A DNA stretch of 64,000 bases, from the NCBI RefSeq assembly GCF_030264295.1, contig NZ_CP127173.1, forward strand, positions 7,501 through 71,500. The letters run 5' to 3'. Source of the DNA: Amycolatopsis nalaikhensis (lineage in GTDB: Bacteria; Actinomycetota; Actinomycetes; Mycobacteriales; Pseudonocardiaceae). Positions 35,519 through 43,696 of the stretch are shown here, one piece after another. The notes under the pieces are model-generated. The model had not been told where the DNA came from and searched no databases. It worked only from the letters and a program-made list of their open reading frames with translations. The position numbers and the translations under genes are program-made. Numbering within the stretch: position 1 is the stretch's first letter; every line of letters begins with the position of its first letter.

Positions 35519-36498
35519 CCGACCGACCCGCCCTGAGCCTGCACACCGGCTCCCGCGGCAGCCGCGTGCTGGGCATCGGCAGCTTCCAGCCGGAGAAGGT
35601 CGTCACCAACGACGACCTCTCGAAGGTCATGGACACCAACGACGAGTGGATCCGGACGCGCGTCGGGATCATCGAGCGCCGGTTCGCCGAGAAGGACGAA
35701 GAGCTCACCGACTTCGCCGTCGCCGCGGGCAAGGCCGCGCTGGCCGACGCCGGGGTCGACCCGTCCGAAGTGGACACGGTGATCCTGCCGAACTGCACGA
35801 TGCGCACGCTCATCCCGAACGCCGCCGCGCAGGTGGCGGCCCGGATCGGCATCCCGAACCCCGGCGCGTTCGACCTCAACGCCGCGTGCGCCGGGTTCTG
35901 CTACGGCCTCGGCGTCGCCTCCGACCTGATCCGCGCGGGCTCGGCCAAGAAGGTCCTGGTGATCGGCGCGGAGAAGCTGACCGACTCGATCGACCCGACC
36001 GACCGCGCCAACGCGATCATCTTCGCCGACGGCGCGGGCGCCGCGGTGGTCGGCGCGTCCGACGAGCCGGAGATCGGCCCGGTGTCGTGGGGCAGCGCGG
36101 GCGACCTGGTCGACCTGATCTACATGCGCGACGAGAAGTTCATCTACCAGGAGGGCCAGTCGGTCTTCCGGTGGGCGACGACCCAGATCGCGCCGATCGC
36201 GCTGAGCGCGCTGGAGGCCGCCGGGCTGAAGCCGTCCGATGTGGACGTGCTGATCCCGCACCAGGCCAACCTGCGCATCGTCGAGGCGATCGCGAAGAAG
36301 CTGCGGGCCAACGGCGCCCGGGACGACATGGTCGTCGCCGACGACATCAAGTACTCCGGCAACACCTCGTCGGCGTCCATCCCGCTCGCGCTGGACCACA
36401 TGCGCAAGGCCGGGACGGTCCGCTCCGGCGACGTGGTGCTGGCGGTCGGGTTCGGCGCGGGCCTGTCCTACGCCGGGCAGGCGTTCGTCTCCCCCTGA
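35515..36498 (+). CDS. fabH: Beta-ketoacyl-ACP synthase III FabH
   Basis: A 327-aa initiating condensing enzyme that joins an acyl-CoA primer to malonyl-ACP. The Cys-His-Asn triad is visible: Cys125 in NAACAGFCYG, His249 in IPHQANLR and Asn283 in SGNTSSAS. Actinomycete FabH enzymes accept branched primers, which would give iso/anteiso acids. The start overlaps fabD by 4 nt. The Streptomyces-like order (fabD-fabH-acpP-fabF) contrasts with mycobacteria, where fabH lies elsewhere. Confidence 0.96.
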   Translation: MTDRPALSLHTGSRGSRVLGIGSFQPEKVVTNDDLSKVMDTNDEWIRTRVGIIERRFAEKDEELTDFAVAAGKAALADAGVDPSEVDTVILPNCTMRTLIPNAAAQVAARIGIPNPGAFDLNAACAGFCYGLGVASDLIRAGSAKKVLVIGAEKLTDSIDPTDRANAIIFADGAGAAVVGASDEPEIGPVSWGSAGDLVDLIYMRDEKFIYQEGQSVFRWATTQIAPIALSALEAAGLKPSDVDVLIPHQANLRIVEAIAKKLRANGARDDMVVADDIKYSGNTSSASIPLALDHMRKAGTVRSGDVVLAVGFGAGLSYAGQAFVSP

Positions 36499-36572
36499 CC
36501 ACCGTTACGCTCCCCGCGGGCATTCGCCCACGGGCATCAAGACCCCCAGAAAACCGAGAAGGGAACACCCCC

Positions 36573-36818
36573 ATGGCTGACAACGCTGAGATCCTCGCCG
36601 GCCTCGCCGAGATCGTCGAAGAGGTGGCCGGTGTGGCTCAGGACGACGTCACCGCCGAGAAGTCGTTCGTGGACGACCTGGACATCGACTCGCTGTCGAT
36701 GGTCGAGATCGCCGTGCAGGCCGAGGACAAGTTCGGCGTCAAGATCCCGGACGACGAGCTCGCCAACCTGAAGACCGTGGGCGACGCGGTGAACTACGTG
36801 TCGGCCAACTCGAAGTAA
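36573..36818 (+). CDS. acpP: Acyl carrier protein
   Basis: An 81-aa acidic four-helix carrier. Ser40 in LDIDSLSMVE is the 4'-phosphopantetheine attachment site. It shuttles acyl intermediates between the FAS-II enzymes encoded around it. GAGAAGGGA lies 10 nt before the ATG. The C-terminus is not extended as in mycobacterial AcpM (about 115 aa), again the Streptomyces form. Confidence 0.96.
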   Translation: MADNAEILAGLAEIVEEVAGVAQDDVTAEKSFVDDLDIDSLSMVEIAVQAEDKFGVKIPDDELANLKTVGDAVNYVSANSK

Positions 36819-36846
36819 GTCCTCTTCCCTCCTTGAGGAGACTCCC

Positions 36847-38097
36847 ATGAGCAACATCGACGTCGTGATCACCGGTCTCGGCGCCACCACACCGCTCGGC
36901 GGGGACGTGCAGTCCACCTGGGACGGTCTGCTGGCCGGGGCGAGCGGGGTCCGCGCGATCGAGGCCGACTGGGTCGAGGAGCTGCAGCTGCCGGTCAAGA
37001 TCGGCGGTCAGCTGGCCGTCGAGCCGACCGAGGTCCTGCCGCGGGTCCAGGCCCGCCGGATGGACCGCTGCGAGCAGGTCGCGCTGATCGCCGCCCGCCA
37101 GGCGTGGGCCGACGCCGGCTACCGCGAGCCGACCGACGAGCACACCGACGTCGACCCCGACCGCCTCGGCGTGTCGATCGGCACCGGCATCGGCGGCCCG
37201 GTCACCCTCCTCACCCAGAACGACCTGTTGCACCAGCAGGGTCTCCGCAAGGTGTCGCCGCTGACCGTGCCGATGCTGATGCCGAACGGCCCGGCCGCGC
37301 ACGTGGGCATCGACCTGAAGGCGCGGGCCGGGGTGCACTCCCCGGCCTCGGCCTGCGCCTCGGGTGCCGAGGGCATCGCGAGCGGGGTGGAGATGATCCG
37401 CTCCGGGCGCGCGGACGTCGTGATCGCGGGGGGCGCCGAGGCGTGCATCCACCCGATCACGCTGGCCGGGTTCGCCCAGGCCCGCACGGTGTCCACGCGC
37501 AACGACGACCCGGCGAGCGCGTCGCGGCCGTTCGACGCGAGCCGCGACGGCTTCGTCCTCGGCGAGGGCGCCGGCGTGGTCATCCTGGAGCGCGCGGACC
37601 TGGCGCGGGCCCGCGGGGCGCGCGTCTACGCGACGCTCGCCGGGCACGGCATCACCTCCGACGCCTACCACATCACGGGCAACCACCCGGAGGGCGTCGG
37701 CCAGATCGCCGCGATGCGCGCGGCGATGAAGATGGCCGGCGTGACCGCGGCGGACATCGGGCACGTGAACGCGCACGCGACGTCCACTGTGGTCGGTGAC
37801 ATCGGCGAGGCGGCGGCGATCCGCAACGCGATCGGCGAGCACCCGGTCGTGACGGCGCCGAAGGGTTCGCTCGGCCACCTCGTCGGCGGCGCCGGCGCGG
37901 TCGAGGGGATCATCACGATCCTGTCGCTCTACCACGGCATCGTGCCGGCCACCCGGAACCTGACCGACCTGGACCCGCGGGTCCAGCTGGACGTGGTGTC
38001 GGGCGAGCCGCGCAAGACCGACCTGACGGCGGCGATCAGCAACTCGTTCGGGTTCGGCGGGCACAACACGGCCCTGCTGTTCACGCACGCGGCCTGA
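36847..38097 (+). CDS. fabF: Beta-ketoacyl-ACP synthase II FabF
   Basis: A 416-aa elongating condensing enzyme. The Cys-His-His triad is Cys170 (SACASGA), His310 (VNAHATST) and His344 (GSLGHLVGGAG). It condenses acyl-ACP with malonyl-ACP. GAGGAGA lies just upstream of the ATG, 28 nt after acpP. Only one KAS I/II gene is present, in contrast with mycobacterial kasA-kasB. A strong terminator follows 14 nt after the stop, ending the operon. Confidence 0.96.
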   Translation: MSNIDVVITGLGATTPLGGDVQSTWDGLLAGASGVRAIEADWVEELQLPVKIGGQLAVEPTEVLPRVQARRMDRCEQVALIAARQAWADAGYREPTDEHTDVDPDRLGVSIGTGIGGPVTLLTQNDLLHQQGLRKVSPLTVPMLMPNGPAAHVGIDLKARAGVHSPASACASGAEGIASGVEMIRSGRADVVIAGGAEACIHPITLAGFAQARTVSTRNDDPASASRPFDASRDGFVLGEGAGVVILERADLARARGARVYATLAGHGITSDAYHITGNHPEGVGQIAAMRAAMKMAGVTAADIGHVNAHATSTVVGDIGEAAAIRNAIGEHPVVTAPKGSLGHLVGGAGAVEGIITILSLYHGIVPATRNLTDLDPRVQLDVVSGEPRKTDLTAAISNSFGFGGHNTALLFTHAA

Positions 38098-38110
38098 GGT
38101 ACGTGAAGGA

Positions 38111-38139
38111 GGGGCCCGGCTTCGGCCGGGCCCCTTTTT
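38111..38139 (+). terminator. Classical terminator after fabF
   Basis: GGGGCCCGGC-TTCG-GCCGGGCCCC (38111-38134) is a perfect 10-bp stem with a stable UUCG tetraloop, followed by TTTTT (38135-38139). It is the clearest intrinsic terminator in the window. The T-run touches the stop codon of the convergent gene at 38139. Confidence 0.9.
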
Positions 38140-38735
38140 CAGCACTTCTGGTGTTCGGGGGTGACGCCGCTCTCGACGGCGTCGATCTTCAAGGCCGATT
38201 TTTCGACGATCATCGGCATCACGAGCCGCCACTTGATGCAGGGCTCGGGGAAGAAGTCCGGGGCGTCTTCGGGGTTCTGCTCGCTCTTGAAGGCGACGAG
38301 CACTCGCAGCGACGAGCCGGAGCCGCGTTCGATGCGGTAGACGAGGGCTTCACTGTCTTTTGTGGAGCGAACCCCGCTCTTCCAGGCGGCGAGGGGCTGC
38401 TGCGACACGCGTTCCGCGCTGACGACGGTGGTCCACAGCTGGTAGTTCTGGGTGTTGATGGCCCGGAAGTAGGTCTCGAGGACCTGCTGCACGGTCTCGT
38501 GCTGCGGGTGGTTCGCCGCGTCGGGCGTCATCCCGACGGCGTTGTCCCCGGTGGCGGGCTCGCCGCTGCTGGCCGAGGAGGTCGCGGGCACCGAGACGGA
38601 GGTGTCGTCGGCGGGCTGGTCGGGACGCCGGTAGAGCTCGCGCGCGAGCAGGCCGCCGCCCACGGTCACGGAAAGCACGACGACCACGACGGGCACCAGC
38701 CAGCGCTGGCGGGAGCTGGGGGCGGAGGTGGTCAC
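38139..38735 (-). CDS. Single-pass membrane-anchored protein of unknown function
   Basis: A 198-aa protein with a short cytoplasmic start, one TM helix (RWLVPVVVVVLSVTVGGGLL, about 10-30), a serine/threonine-rich linker and an extracytoplasmic domain of about 125 residues. The segment ETVQQVLETYFRAINTQNYQ recalls NTF2/SnoaL-like lipoprotein folds. I do not recognise a named family. The GTG at 38735 is chosen because it starts just before the TM helix; the longer upstream frame is proline/arginine-rich shadow. The gene is convergent with fabF and shares its terminator. Confidence 0.75.
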   Translation of the reverse strand: MTTSAPSSRQRWLVPVVVVVLSVTVGGGLLARELYRRPDQPADDTSVSVPATSSASSGEPATGDNAVGMTPDAANHPQHETVQQVLETYFRAINTQNYQLWTTVVSAERVSQQPLAAWKSGVRSTKDSEALVYRIERGSGSSLRVLVAFKSEQNPEDAPDFFPEPCIKWRLVMPMIVEKSALKIDAVESGVTPEHQKC

Positions 38736-39221
38736 GCCGCAGAGCGTACCGGCCCGGCTCGCGGTGGGTTCCCGACCTGGTGCGGACGGGTCGGCGGGGT
38801 GCCCTGGAGTACTTGGCGTACGCGGTGCGGCGGGCCGTGTGGGGCGGTGGCCCGCGCCTGGTCGGCCGATCGGCGCGGGCGGGCTCGGCGCGGCCGGAAC
38901 CCACGGCCGCCCGGCAGCGGCTGCCGGGCCGACCGGGTGCGCGCGGTGGTGAGGCACCGCCGCCCGCCCGGCGCGGCTGGAAACCGCGGCCCGAGCGGCT
39001 ATGCCCGTCCAGCGAGAGCGGATCACCCCGCAGCGGCGCGCGGGCGGGGTCCGCGAGGTGCCGCCCGCTCGGCGCGGCTGGAAACCGCGGCCCGAGCGGC
39101 TATGCCCGTCCGGCGAGAGCGGATCACCCGGCGGGCCGGGCGCGCGTTGGTGAGGCGCTGCCCGCCGGTCGCAGGCCGATGGCCCGCCCGCTTCGCGCGG
39201 ACGGGCCGTCGGATCGGTCGG
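38736..39221. other. GC-rich intergenic region with near-identical direct repeats
   Basis: A 486-nt gap with no supported gene. Open frames are present on both strands only because of extreme GC. It contains two 59-bp direct repeats (38970-39028, 39071-39129), listed separately, and further degenerate copies of GGCGGCC/GGCCGCC-type words on both sides. The minus-strand promoter of the anchored protein should lie near 38740-38800. Confidence 0.5.
38970..39129. repeat. Two 59-bp direct repeats with a 101-bp period
   Basis: Positions 38970-39028 and 39071-39129 match at 58 of 59 bases (an A/G difference at 39011 versus 39112). Both begin GGCGCGGCTGGAAACCGCGG and end GAGAGCGGATCACCC. Weaker similarity continues to the left of each copy (GAGGCACCGCC and GAGGTGCCGCC). 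Function is unknown; no terminal inverted repeats or coding capacity are evident. Confidence 0.75.
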
Positions 39222-39725
39222 TCAGCCCACCTGGTGGAGCCAGGTCACCGGCGCGCCGTCGCCGGCGTGGCGGTAGGGCTCGAGGGCTTCGTCCCAGCTC
39301 GCGGCGAGGAGTTCGTCGAGCTTGTGCGCGAGGGACTCACCCCCGCGGGTCATGGCGACGAGGGCGCGCAGCTGGTCTTCGCCCACCACGATGTCGCCGT
39401 TGGCGCTGGTCCGTCCGTGCCACAGGCCGAGGCCGGGCGCGAAGCAGAACCGCTCGCCGTCGACGCCCGCGCTGGGCTCTTCGGTCACCTCGAACCGAAT
39501 CATCGGCCACGCCTTGAGCGCGGACGCCAGTTTGGCGCCGGTGCCCGCGGGCGCGCGCCAGCCGCATTCGGCGCGAAGCTGACCCGGGCTGGCCGGCTGC
39601 GCCGTCCACTTCAGGTCAACGCGGGCACCCAGGGTGCCCGAAATGGCCCACTCGACGTGCGGACACACCGCAGACGGCGACGAGTGGACGTACACCACAC
39701 CTCGGGTGCTGCCACGGGTGCTCAC
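39222..39725 (-). CDS. DUF3145-family protein
   Basis: A 167-aa soluble protein of unknown function, restricted to Actinobacteria and commonly adjacent to fabF. Conserved stretches are GVVYVHSSPSAVCPHVEWAI, WPMIRFEVTEEPS and GESLAHKLDELLAASWDEAL. No catalytic motif is evident. Its repeated association with the fab operon suggests a link to fatty-acid synthesis (inference). Start ATG at 39725. Confidence 0.88.
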   Translation of the reverse strand: MSTRGSTRGVVYVHSSPSAVCPHVEWAISGTLGARVDLKWTAQPASPGQLRAECGWRAPAGTGAKLASALKAWPMIRFEVTEEPSAGVDGERFCFAPGLGLWHGRTSANGDIVVGEDQLRALVAMTRGGESLAHKLDELLAASWDEALEPYRHAGDGAPVTWLHQVG

Positions 39726-39994
39726 TGCTACCTCCGCTTGCTCGACGAGGGACGTCTTCCCCTACGCCCTACTCCGAGCTGCAGCGCGGGCCTCAGCGCG
39801 GCTCCCGAATGCCGCCTCCGATGCGTTGTAGCACATTCTGCACCCCAACCGTGCTGTTTGGCCACATGAACACCACAAGTCACCCGCCGCACACTTTCGG
39901 AGGGCGCGCGGCCGCGTCGTCCCCGTGTCGCACGGATCCTTGGGCCGGGCGCGCTAGCGTGATGACCCGGAACGACGAGCAGGGAGGGGTTTCG

Positions 39995-41800
39995 GTGCGA
40001 CTGGTGCGGCTGGAGCGGCAGCAGTCCCGGGTGGCCGACGACGTCCGGGCGGCACTGGCGTCCCTGGGCCGCGGCAGCACCGTCATCGGCGGGATCGCGC
40101 TGGTCGGCGTGGGATCGGTGACCGAGCGCCCGATCGAGGCGGTGGTCCTGCTCCCCCATGGGGTGATCATCGTGATCGGCGTCGACCTGCCGGACCCGGC
40201 GCTGAGGCTGGAGGCCCCGCTCGGAGCGGAGTGGAAGGCGGACGGCTGGCCCCTGGTCGCCGACGACGACGCGATCAACCCGGCCACCGAGGCACTGGAC
40301 ATTTCCCAGGCGTGCGAACAGCGGATCGCGTCGCTGGTGCCGGGAACGGCCCCGGTGGGGACGATCATCGCGGTGGGCCCGTACGTGGAGACGGTCGACC
40401 AGCCGGCGGGAGACTTGGCGGGCCCGGTCCGGGTGCTGCACCCGACACCGACAACGATGCTGGCGGCGACGGTTTCCCTGGCGACGGCCCACCGCCCCCG
40501 GTCGGTGGACCAGGTCCGGGCGTTGATCCGGGGGCTGGCACCGGAGGCACCGGAGCTGTCGGACGAGGTGTTGCTGGGCGAGGGTTTCAGCCGCTTCACG
40601 GACGACGCGCCACCGGAGTCCCTTTGGGACGCGGTGCCGCCGGTCCCGGCCCAGGTGAGGATTTCGAAGACAGAACCCCCGATGGCGGCGACATCCGCGG
40701 TGCCCCCGGTGGCGGAGGGCCCAAAGACCGGTTCCGCGGCGGCGAGTCCACCTGCGACGGCTGCGGCTGACTGGCGGACCGAGACTCCGGTCCCGGCCGA
40801 GCAGGCCGCCGAGGCGCGGCCTGTCGAGTCCGATGTGGAGCCGGACCTCTCCACCGCGGCCGAAACCGACGCGGAGCCCGCCGCCGCGGTAGCCCACGCG
40901 GGGCCCACCGCTGCGGAGACCGAGCCCGAGCCCGTCGACGAGACGCCGAGTCCGCTCGAGGAATCCGAGCCCACCGAGGTGCTCGAGGCCGAGCCGGTCC
41001 GCGTCGGAAACGTGTTGCCGCTCTTTCCCGGCACCGAGCCCCCGAGGTCCACCCAGCCGAGTGACCCCGAGCCCGCAGCCGCGGACACCAAACGGACCGA
41101 AAACCTCCGCCTCCCCACCGCCCCACCCCTCACGCAGCCACCCCCGGCCGAACCCGAGCCCGAGCCCGCCCCAGCACCCCGCGAACCGGCGAAGCCCCGG
41201 GCATCGAGAACCGTCCGCTGGCTCCCCCTGGGAGCGATCGCCCTCCTGGTCGCCCTGGCCGTCGCGGCCGTAGCCGTGGCCACCAGCAGCGACGACACCG
41301 CAGCAACCCCCACGCCCCCACCCCCGACGACAGCCCAGCCCACGACCACAACAGCCGCGCCGGCGCAGAGCCTCCAGTTCGCCCTCCGCGCCGCCGACGC
41401 CGACCAACGATGCGCTTCCCACGCCTTCGGCGACGCCCAAGCCAGCCTGCAGCAAACCAGCTGCTCCGGGGTCCGCCGGGCGAGCTACGCCGCCACCATC
41501 GATGGGCGCCCCGGGGCCGTCACCGTCGGCATCGTCGCCTTCCCCGATGCCGCTCAGGCCGCCGCCTTCAAAGCCGTTGCCGATACCCCCGGTGGGGGCG
41601 GCATCCTCGATCTCGCCACCGAGACCGGCAAGTGGGGCGCCACTACCCCGCCCCGGTTCGAGAACGCCGCCTACGCCTCCAAACTGGACGGCACCTCCGT
41701 GCGGCTCGTGCAGGCCGTCTGGGCGCCGGGACCGTCCACTCCGGACGATCCCGGCCTCGCCAGGGCCGCGAAAGCCGCACTCGACCTGCCCGCTCAGTGA
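39995..41800 (+). CDS. Large single-pass membrane protein of unknown function with disordered linker
   Basis: A 601-aa protein with three parts. Residues 1 to about 210 form a soluble cytoplasmic alpha/beta region (RLVRLERQQSRVADDVRAAL, AVVLLPHGVIIVIGVDLP). About 210-400 is a Pro/Glu/Ala-rich linker. One TM helix (WLPLGAIALLVALAVAAVAV, about 408-430) follows, then a Thr/Pro-rich spacer and an extracytoplasmic domain of about 140 residues with two cysteines. The GTG at 39995 is preferred over upstream frames because AGGGAGGGG lies 6 nt before it. I do not recognise the family. A sensor or envelope anchor is one possibility by architecture only. Confidence 0.72.
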   Translation: MRLVRLERQQSRVADDVRAALASLGRGSTVIGGIALVGVGSVTERPIEAVVLLPHGVIIVIGVDLPDPALRLEAPLGAEWKADGWPLVADDDAINPATEALDISQACEQRIASLVPGTAPVGTIIAVGPYVETVDQPAGDLAGPVRVLHPTPTTMLAATVSLATAHRPRSVDQVRALIRGLAPEAPELSDEVLLGEGFSRFTDDAPPESLWDAVPPVPAQVRISKTEPPMAATSAVPPVAEGPKTGSAAASPPATAAADWRTETPVPAEQAAEARPVESDVEPDLSTAAETDAEPAAAVAHAGPTAAETEPEPVDETPSPLEESEPTEVLEAEPVRVGNVLPLFPGTEPPRSTQPSDPEPAAADTKRTENLRLPTAPPLTQPPPAEPEPEPAPAPREPAKPRASRTVRWLPLGAIALLVALAVAAVAVATSSDDTAATPTPPPPTTAQPTTTTAAPAQSLQFALRAADADQRCASHAFGDAQASLQQTSCSGVRRASYAATIDGRPGAVTVGIVAFPDAAQAAAFKAVADTPGGGGILDLATETGKWGATTPPRFENAAYASKLDGTSVRLVQAVWAPGPSTPDDPGLARAAKAALDLPAQ

Positions 41801-41801
41801 C

Positions 41802-43196
41802 TCACAGCCCGTAGGCCTCGAGCAGCCGCAGCCACACCTCGCTGATCGTCGGGAACGACGGCACCGCGTGCCACAGCCGGTCGAGCGGGACCTCGCCGAC
41901 GATCGCCACCGTCGCGGAATGCACCAGCTCCGAGACGTCCTGGCCGACGAACGTCACGCCGAGCAGCACGTTCCGCTCCGTGTCGACCACGATCCTGGCC
42001 TTGCCCGTGTAACCGTCGGCGTGCAACGACGAGCCCGCCACCGCGATGTCGATGTCGACGACCCGGTCGGCCGAGCCCGGCCGGGCGTCCGCCAGGCCGA
42101 CCGCCGCCACCTCCGGGTCGGTGAACACCACCTGCGGGATCGCGTGGTGGTCGGCCGTCGCGGTGAACCGGCTCCACGGCGTCGCCGTCACCTGTTCGCC
42201 CGCCGCCAGTGCCGCCACCGTGTCGCCCGCCGCGCGGGCCGCGTACTTGCCCTGGTGGGTCAGCGGCGCGCGGCCCGTGACGTCACCCGCCGCGAACAGC
42301 CAGCCACCGTCCACTGCGGACACGCGACCCGTGTCCTCGACCTCCAGCGCCCGGCCTGCCTCCAGGCCGATGTTCTCCAGGCCGAGCCCGGCCGTCGCCG
42401 GACGGCGCCCGGTCGCCACCAGGAACTCGTCGACGACCAGCCGTTCGCCGTCCTTGAGCACCAGCTCGATCCCGTTCCCGGTGTCGGACACCCCGGTGAC
42501 GCCCGACATCGTGTGCACGTACACGCCCTCTTCGCGCAGCCCGTGCAGCACCAGGTCCCCGGCGAACACCGCGTTGCGCGGCAGCGGGCGCTCGCCGGTG
42601 ATCACCAGGTGGACCTCCGAACCGAGCCGGGCCCACGCCTGCGCCATCTCGACGCCGACCACGCCGCCGCCCAGGACGCCGAGCCGCGCCGGCACCGACG
42701 ACGCCGACGTCGCCTCGCGCGAGCCCCATGTCCGGATCGTGTCCAGTCCCGGGATCGACGGCCTGCTCGGCACGCTGCCGGTGCAGACGATCACCGCGTG
42801 GCGGGCGGTCAGCACGCGGTCGCCGTCGACGGTCACCTCCCGCTCACCGGTGATCTCGCCGTGCCCGCGGACCGGCTCGATGCCGACGCCGCGCGCCCAG
42901 TCGACCTGTCCCGTGTCGTCGCCCTTGCCGGTGAACCAGTCACGGCGGGCGAACACCGCGGCCGGGTCGATCCGGTCGCCGATCGGGACGCCGGGCACGC
43001 GCTTCGCCGCCGCGAGGAGATTTCCCGGTCGCAGCAACGCCTTGCTCGGCACGCAGGCCCAGTAGGAGCACTCGCCGCCGAAGCGTTCGTGCTCGACGAG
43101 GGCGACCTTCAGGCCTCCGCGGGCCGCTCGTTCGGCGGCCACCTCCCCCACCGGACCGCCGCCGATCACCACTACGTCAAAAGTCTGTCCAGACAT
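41802..43196 (-). CDS. Pyridine nucleotide-disulfide oxidoreductase (dihydrolipoamide dehydrogenase/mercuric reductase-like)
   Basis: A 464-aa FAD flavoprotein. VVVIGGGPVGEVAAERAARG binds FAD, Cys43 and Cys48 in GGECSYWACVPSK form the redox disulfide, LGVLGGGVVGVEMAQ binds NAD(P)H, and FAAGDVTG contacts FAD. The C-terminal interface has HAVPSFPTISE in place of the HAHPT motif of true Lpd, so it is a relative of unknown electron acceptor, not the pyruvate dehydrogenase E3. The longer upstream frame is not supported; ATG at 43196. Divergent from the Lsr2-like gene. Confidence 0.88.
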   Translation of the reverse strand: MSGQTFDVVVIGGGPVGEVAAERAARGGLKVALVEHERFGGECSYWACVPSKALLRPGNLLAAAKRVPGVPIGDRIDPAAVFARRDWFTGKGDDTGQVDWARGVGIEPVRGHGEITGEREVTVDGDRVLTARHAVIVCTGSVPSRPSIPGLDTIRTWGSREATSASSVPARLGVLGGGVVGVEMAQAWARLGSEVHLVITGERPLPRNAVFAGDLVLHGLREEGVYVHTMSGVTGVSDTGNGIELVLKDGERLVVDEFLVATGRRPATAGLGLENIGLEAGRALEVEDTGRVSAVDGGWLFAAGDVTGRAPLTHQGKYAARAAGDTVAALAAGEQVTATPWSRFTATADHHAIPQVVFTDPEVAAVGLADARPGSADRVVDIDIAVAGSSLHADGYTGKARIVVDTERNVLLGVTFVGQDVSELVHSATVAIVGEVPLDRLWHAVPSFPTISEVWLRLLEAYGL

Positions 43197-43278
43197 GGCT
43201 TCAGCGCACACCACCACGCGGGATAGCGCAAGCCAGCGGCTATCCTCGTCGCGGGGATCCGAGCTCGGGAGGTCTGTC

Positions 43279-43680
43279 GTGGCCAGGAACACGGCTGTGC
43301 GGTTGCTGGACGATCTGACCGGCGAACCCGCCGCGGAGACCGTCGCGTTCGCGCTGGACGGCATCGACTACGACATCGACCTCACCTTCGCCAACGCCGA
43401 CGCGCTGCGGGAGCTGCTGCGGCGGTACGCCGACGCCGGGCGCCGCACCGGTGGCCGCAAGCGCCGCCCCCGGTTGGTGCCGGGCGCGAAGAAGCCCCGC
43501 GCGAAAGCCACCGCGAAGACGGCGAAGCCGCGCGCCGCGACCGCCAAGACGACCAAGGCGACGAGCGCGAAGGCCGAGCCCGCGAAGACGACGCGCGCCC
43601 GCAAGGCCGCGGAGCCGAAGAAGACCACGCGCGCGTCGACGCGGAAAGTGCCGTCGGTCACGTTTTCGGCCGCGGAGTGA
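43279..43680 (+). CDS. Lsr2-like dimerisation domain fused to a histone H1-like lysine/alanine tail
   Basis: A 133-aa basic protein. Residues 1 to about 57 match the Lsr2 N-terminal dimerisation domain (VRLLDDLTGE, ETVAFALDGIDYDIDLTFAN, LRELLRRYADAGRR). The normal Lsr2 C-terminal domain with its RGR AT-hook is absent. Instead residues about 58-125 are a low-complexity K/A/T/P/R tail (KATAKTAKPRAATAKTTKAT) like eukaryotic H1 or mycobacterial HupB tails. The frame is open to a natural stop, so this is not a truncation. GGGAGG precedes the GTG at 43279. Expected role: nucleoid binding and bridging (inference). Confidence 0.82.
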   Translation: MARNTAVRLLDDLTGEPAAETVAFALDGIDYDIDLTFANADALRELLRRYADAGRRTGGRKRRPRLVPGAKKPRAKATAKTAKPRAATAKTTKATSAKAEPAKTTRARKAAEPKKTTRASTRKVPSVTFSAAE

Positions 43681-43696
43681 GTCCACAGTAGACAGC

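Noticed and set aside
34595..38097. Start of a type II polyketide cluster
   Set aside because: fabD-fabH-acpP-fabF is the primary fatty-acid operon. There is one KAS II with the Cys-His-His triad, no chain-length factor, cyclase or ketoreductase.
39809..39994. A longer start for the 601-aa membrane protein
   Set aside because: The upstream 62 codons are Pro/Thr-rich without an RBS. AGGGAGGGG precedes the GTG at 39995.
41802..43196. E3 (Lpd) of pyruvate dehydrogenase, by similarity and proximity to aceE
   Set aside because: The HAHPT motif is replaced and the gene is 18 kb from aceE with no E2 next to it. It is better called a related disulfide reductase.
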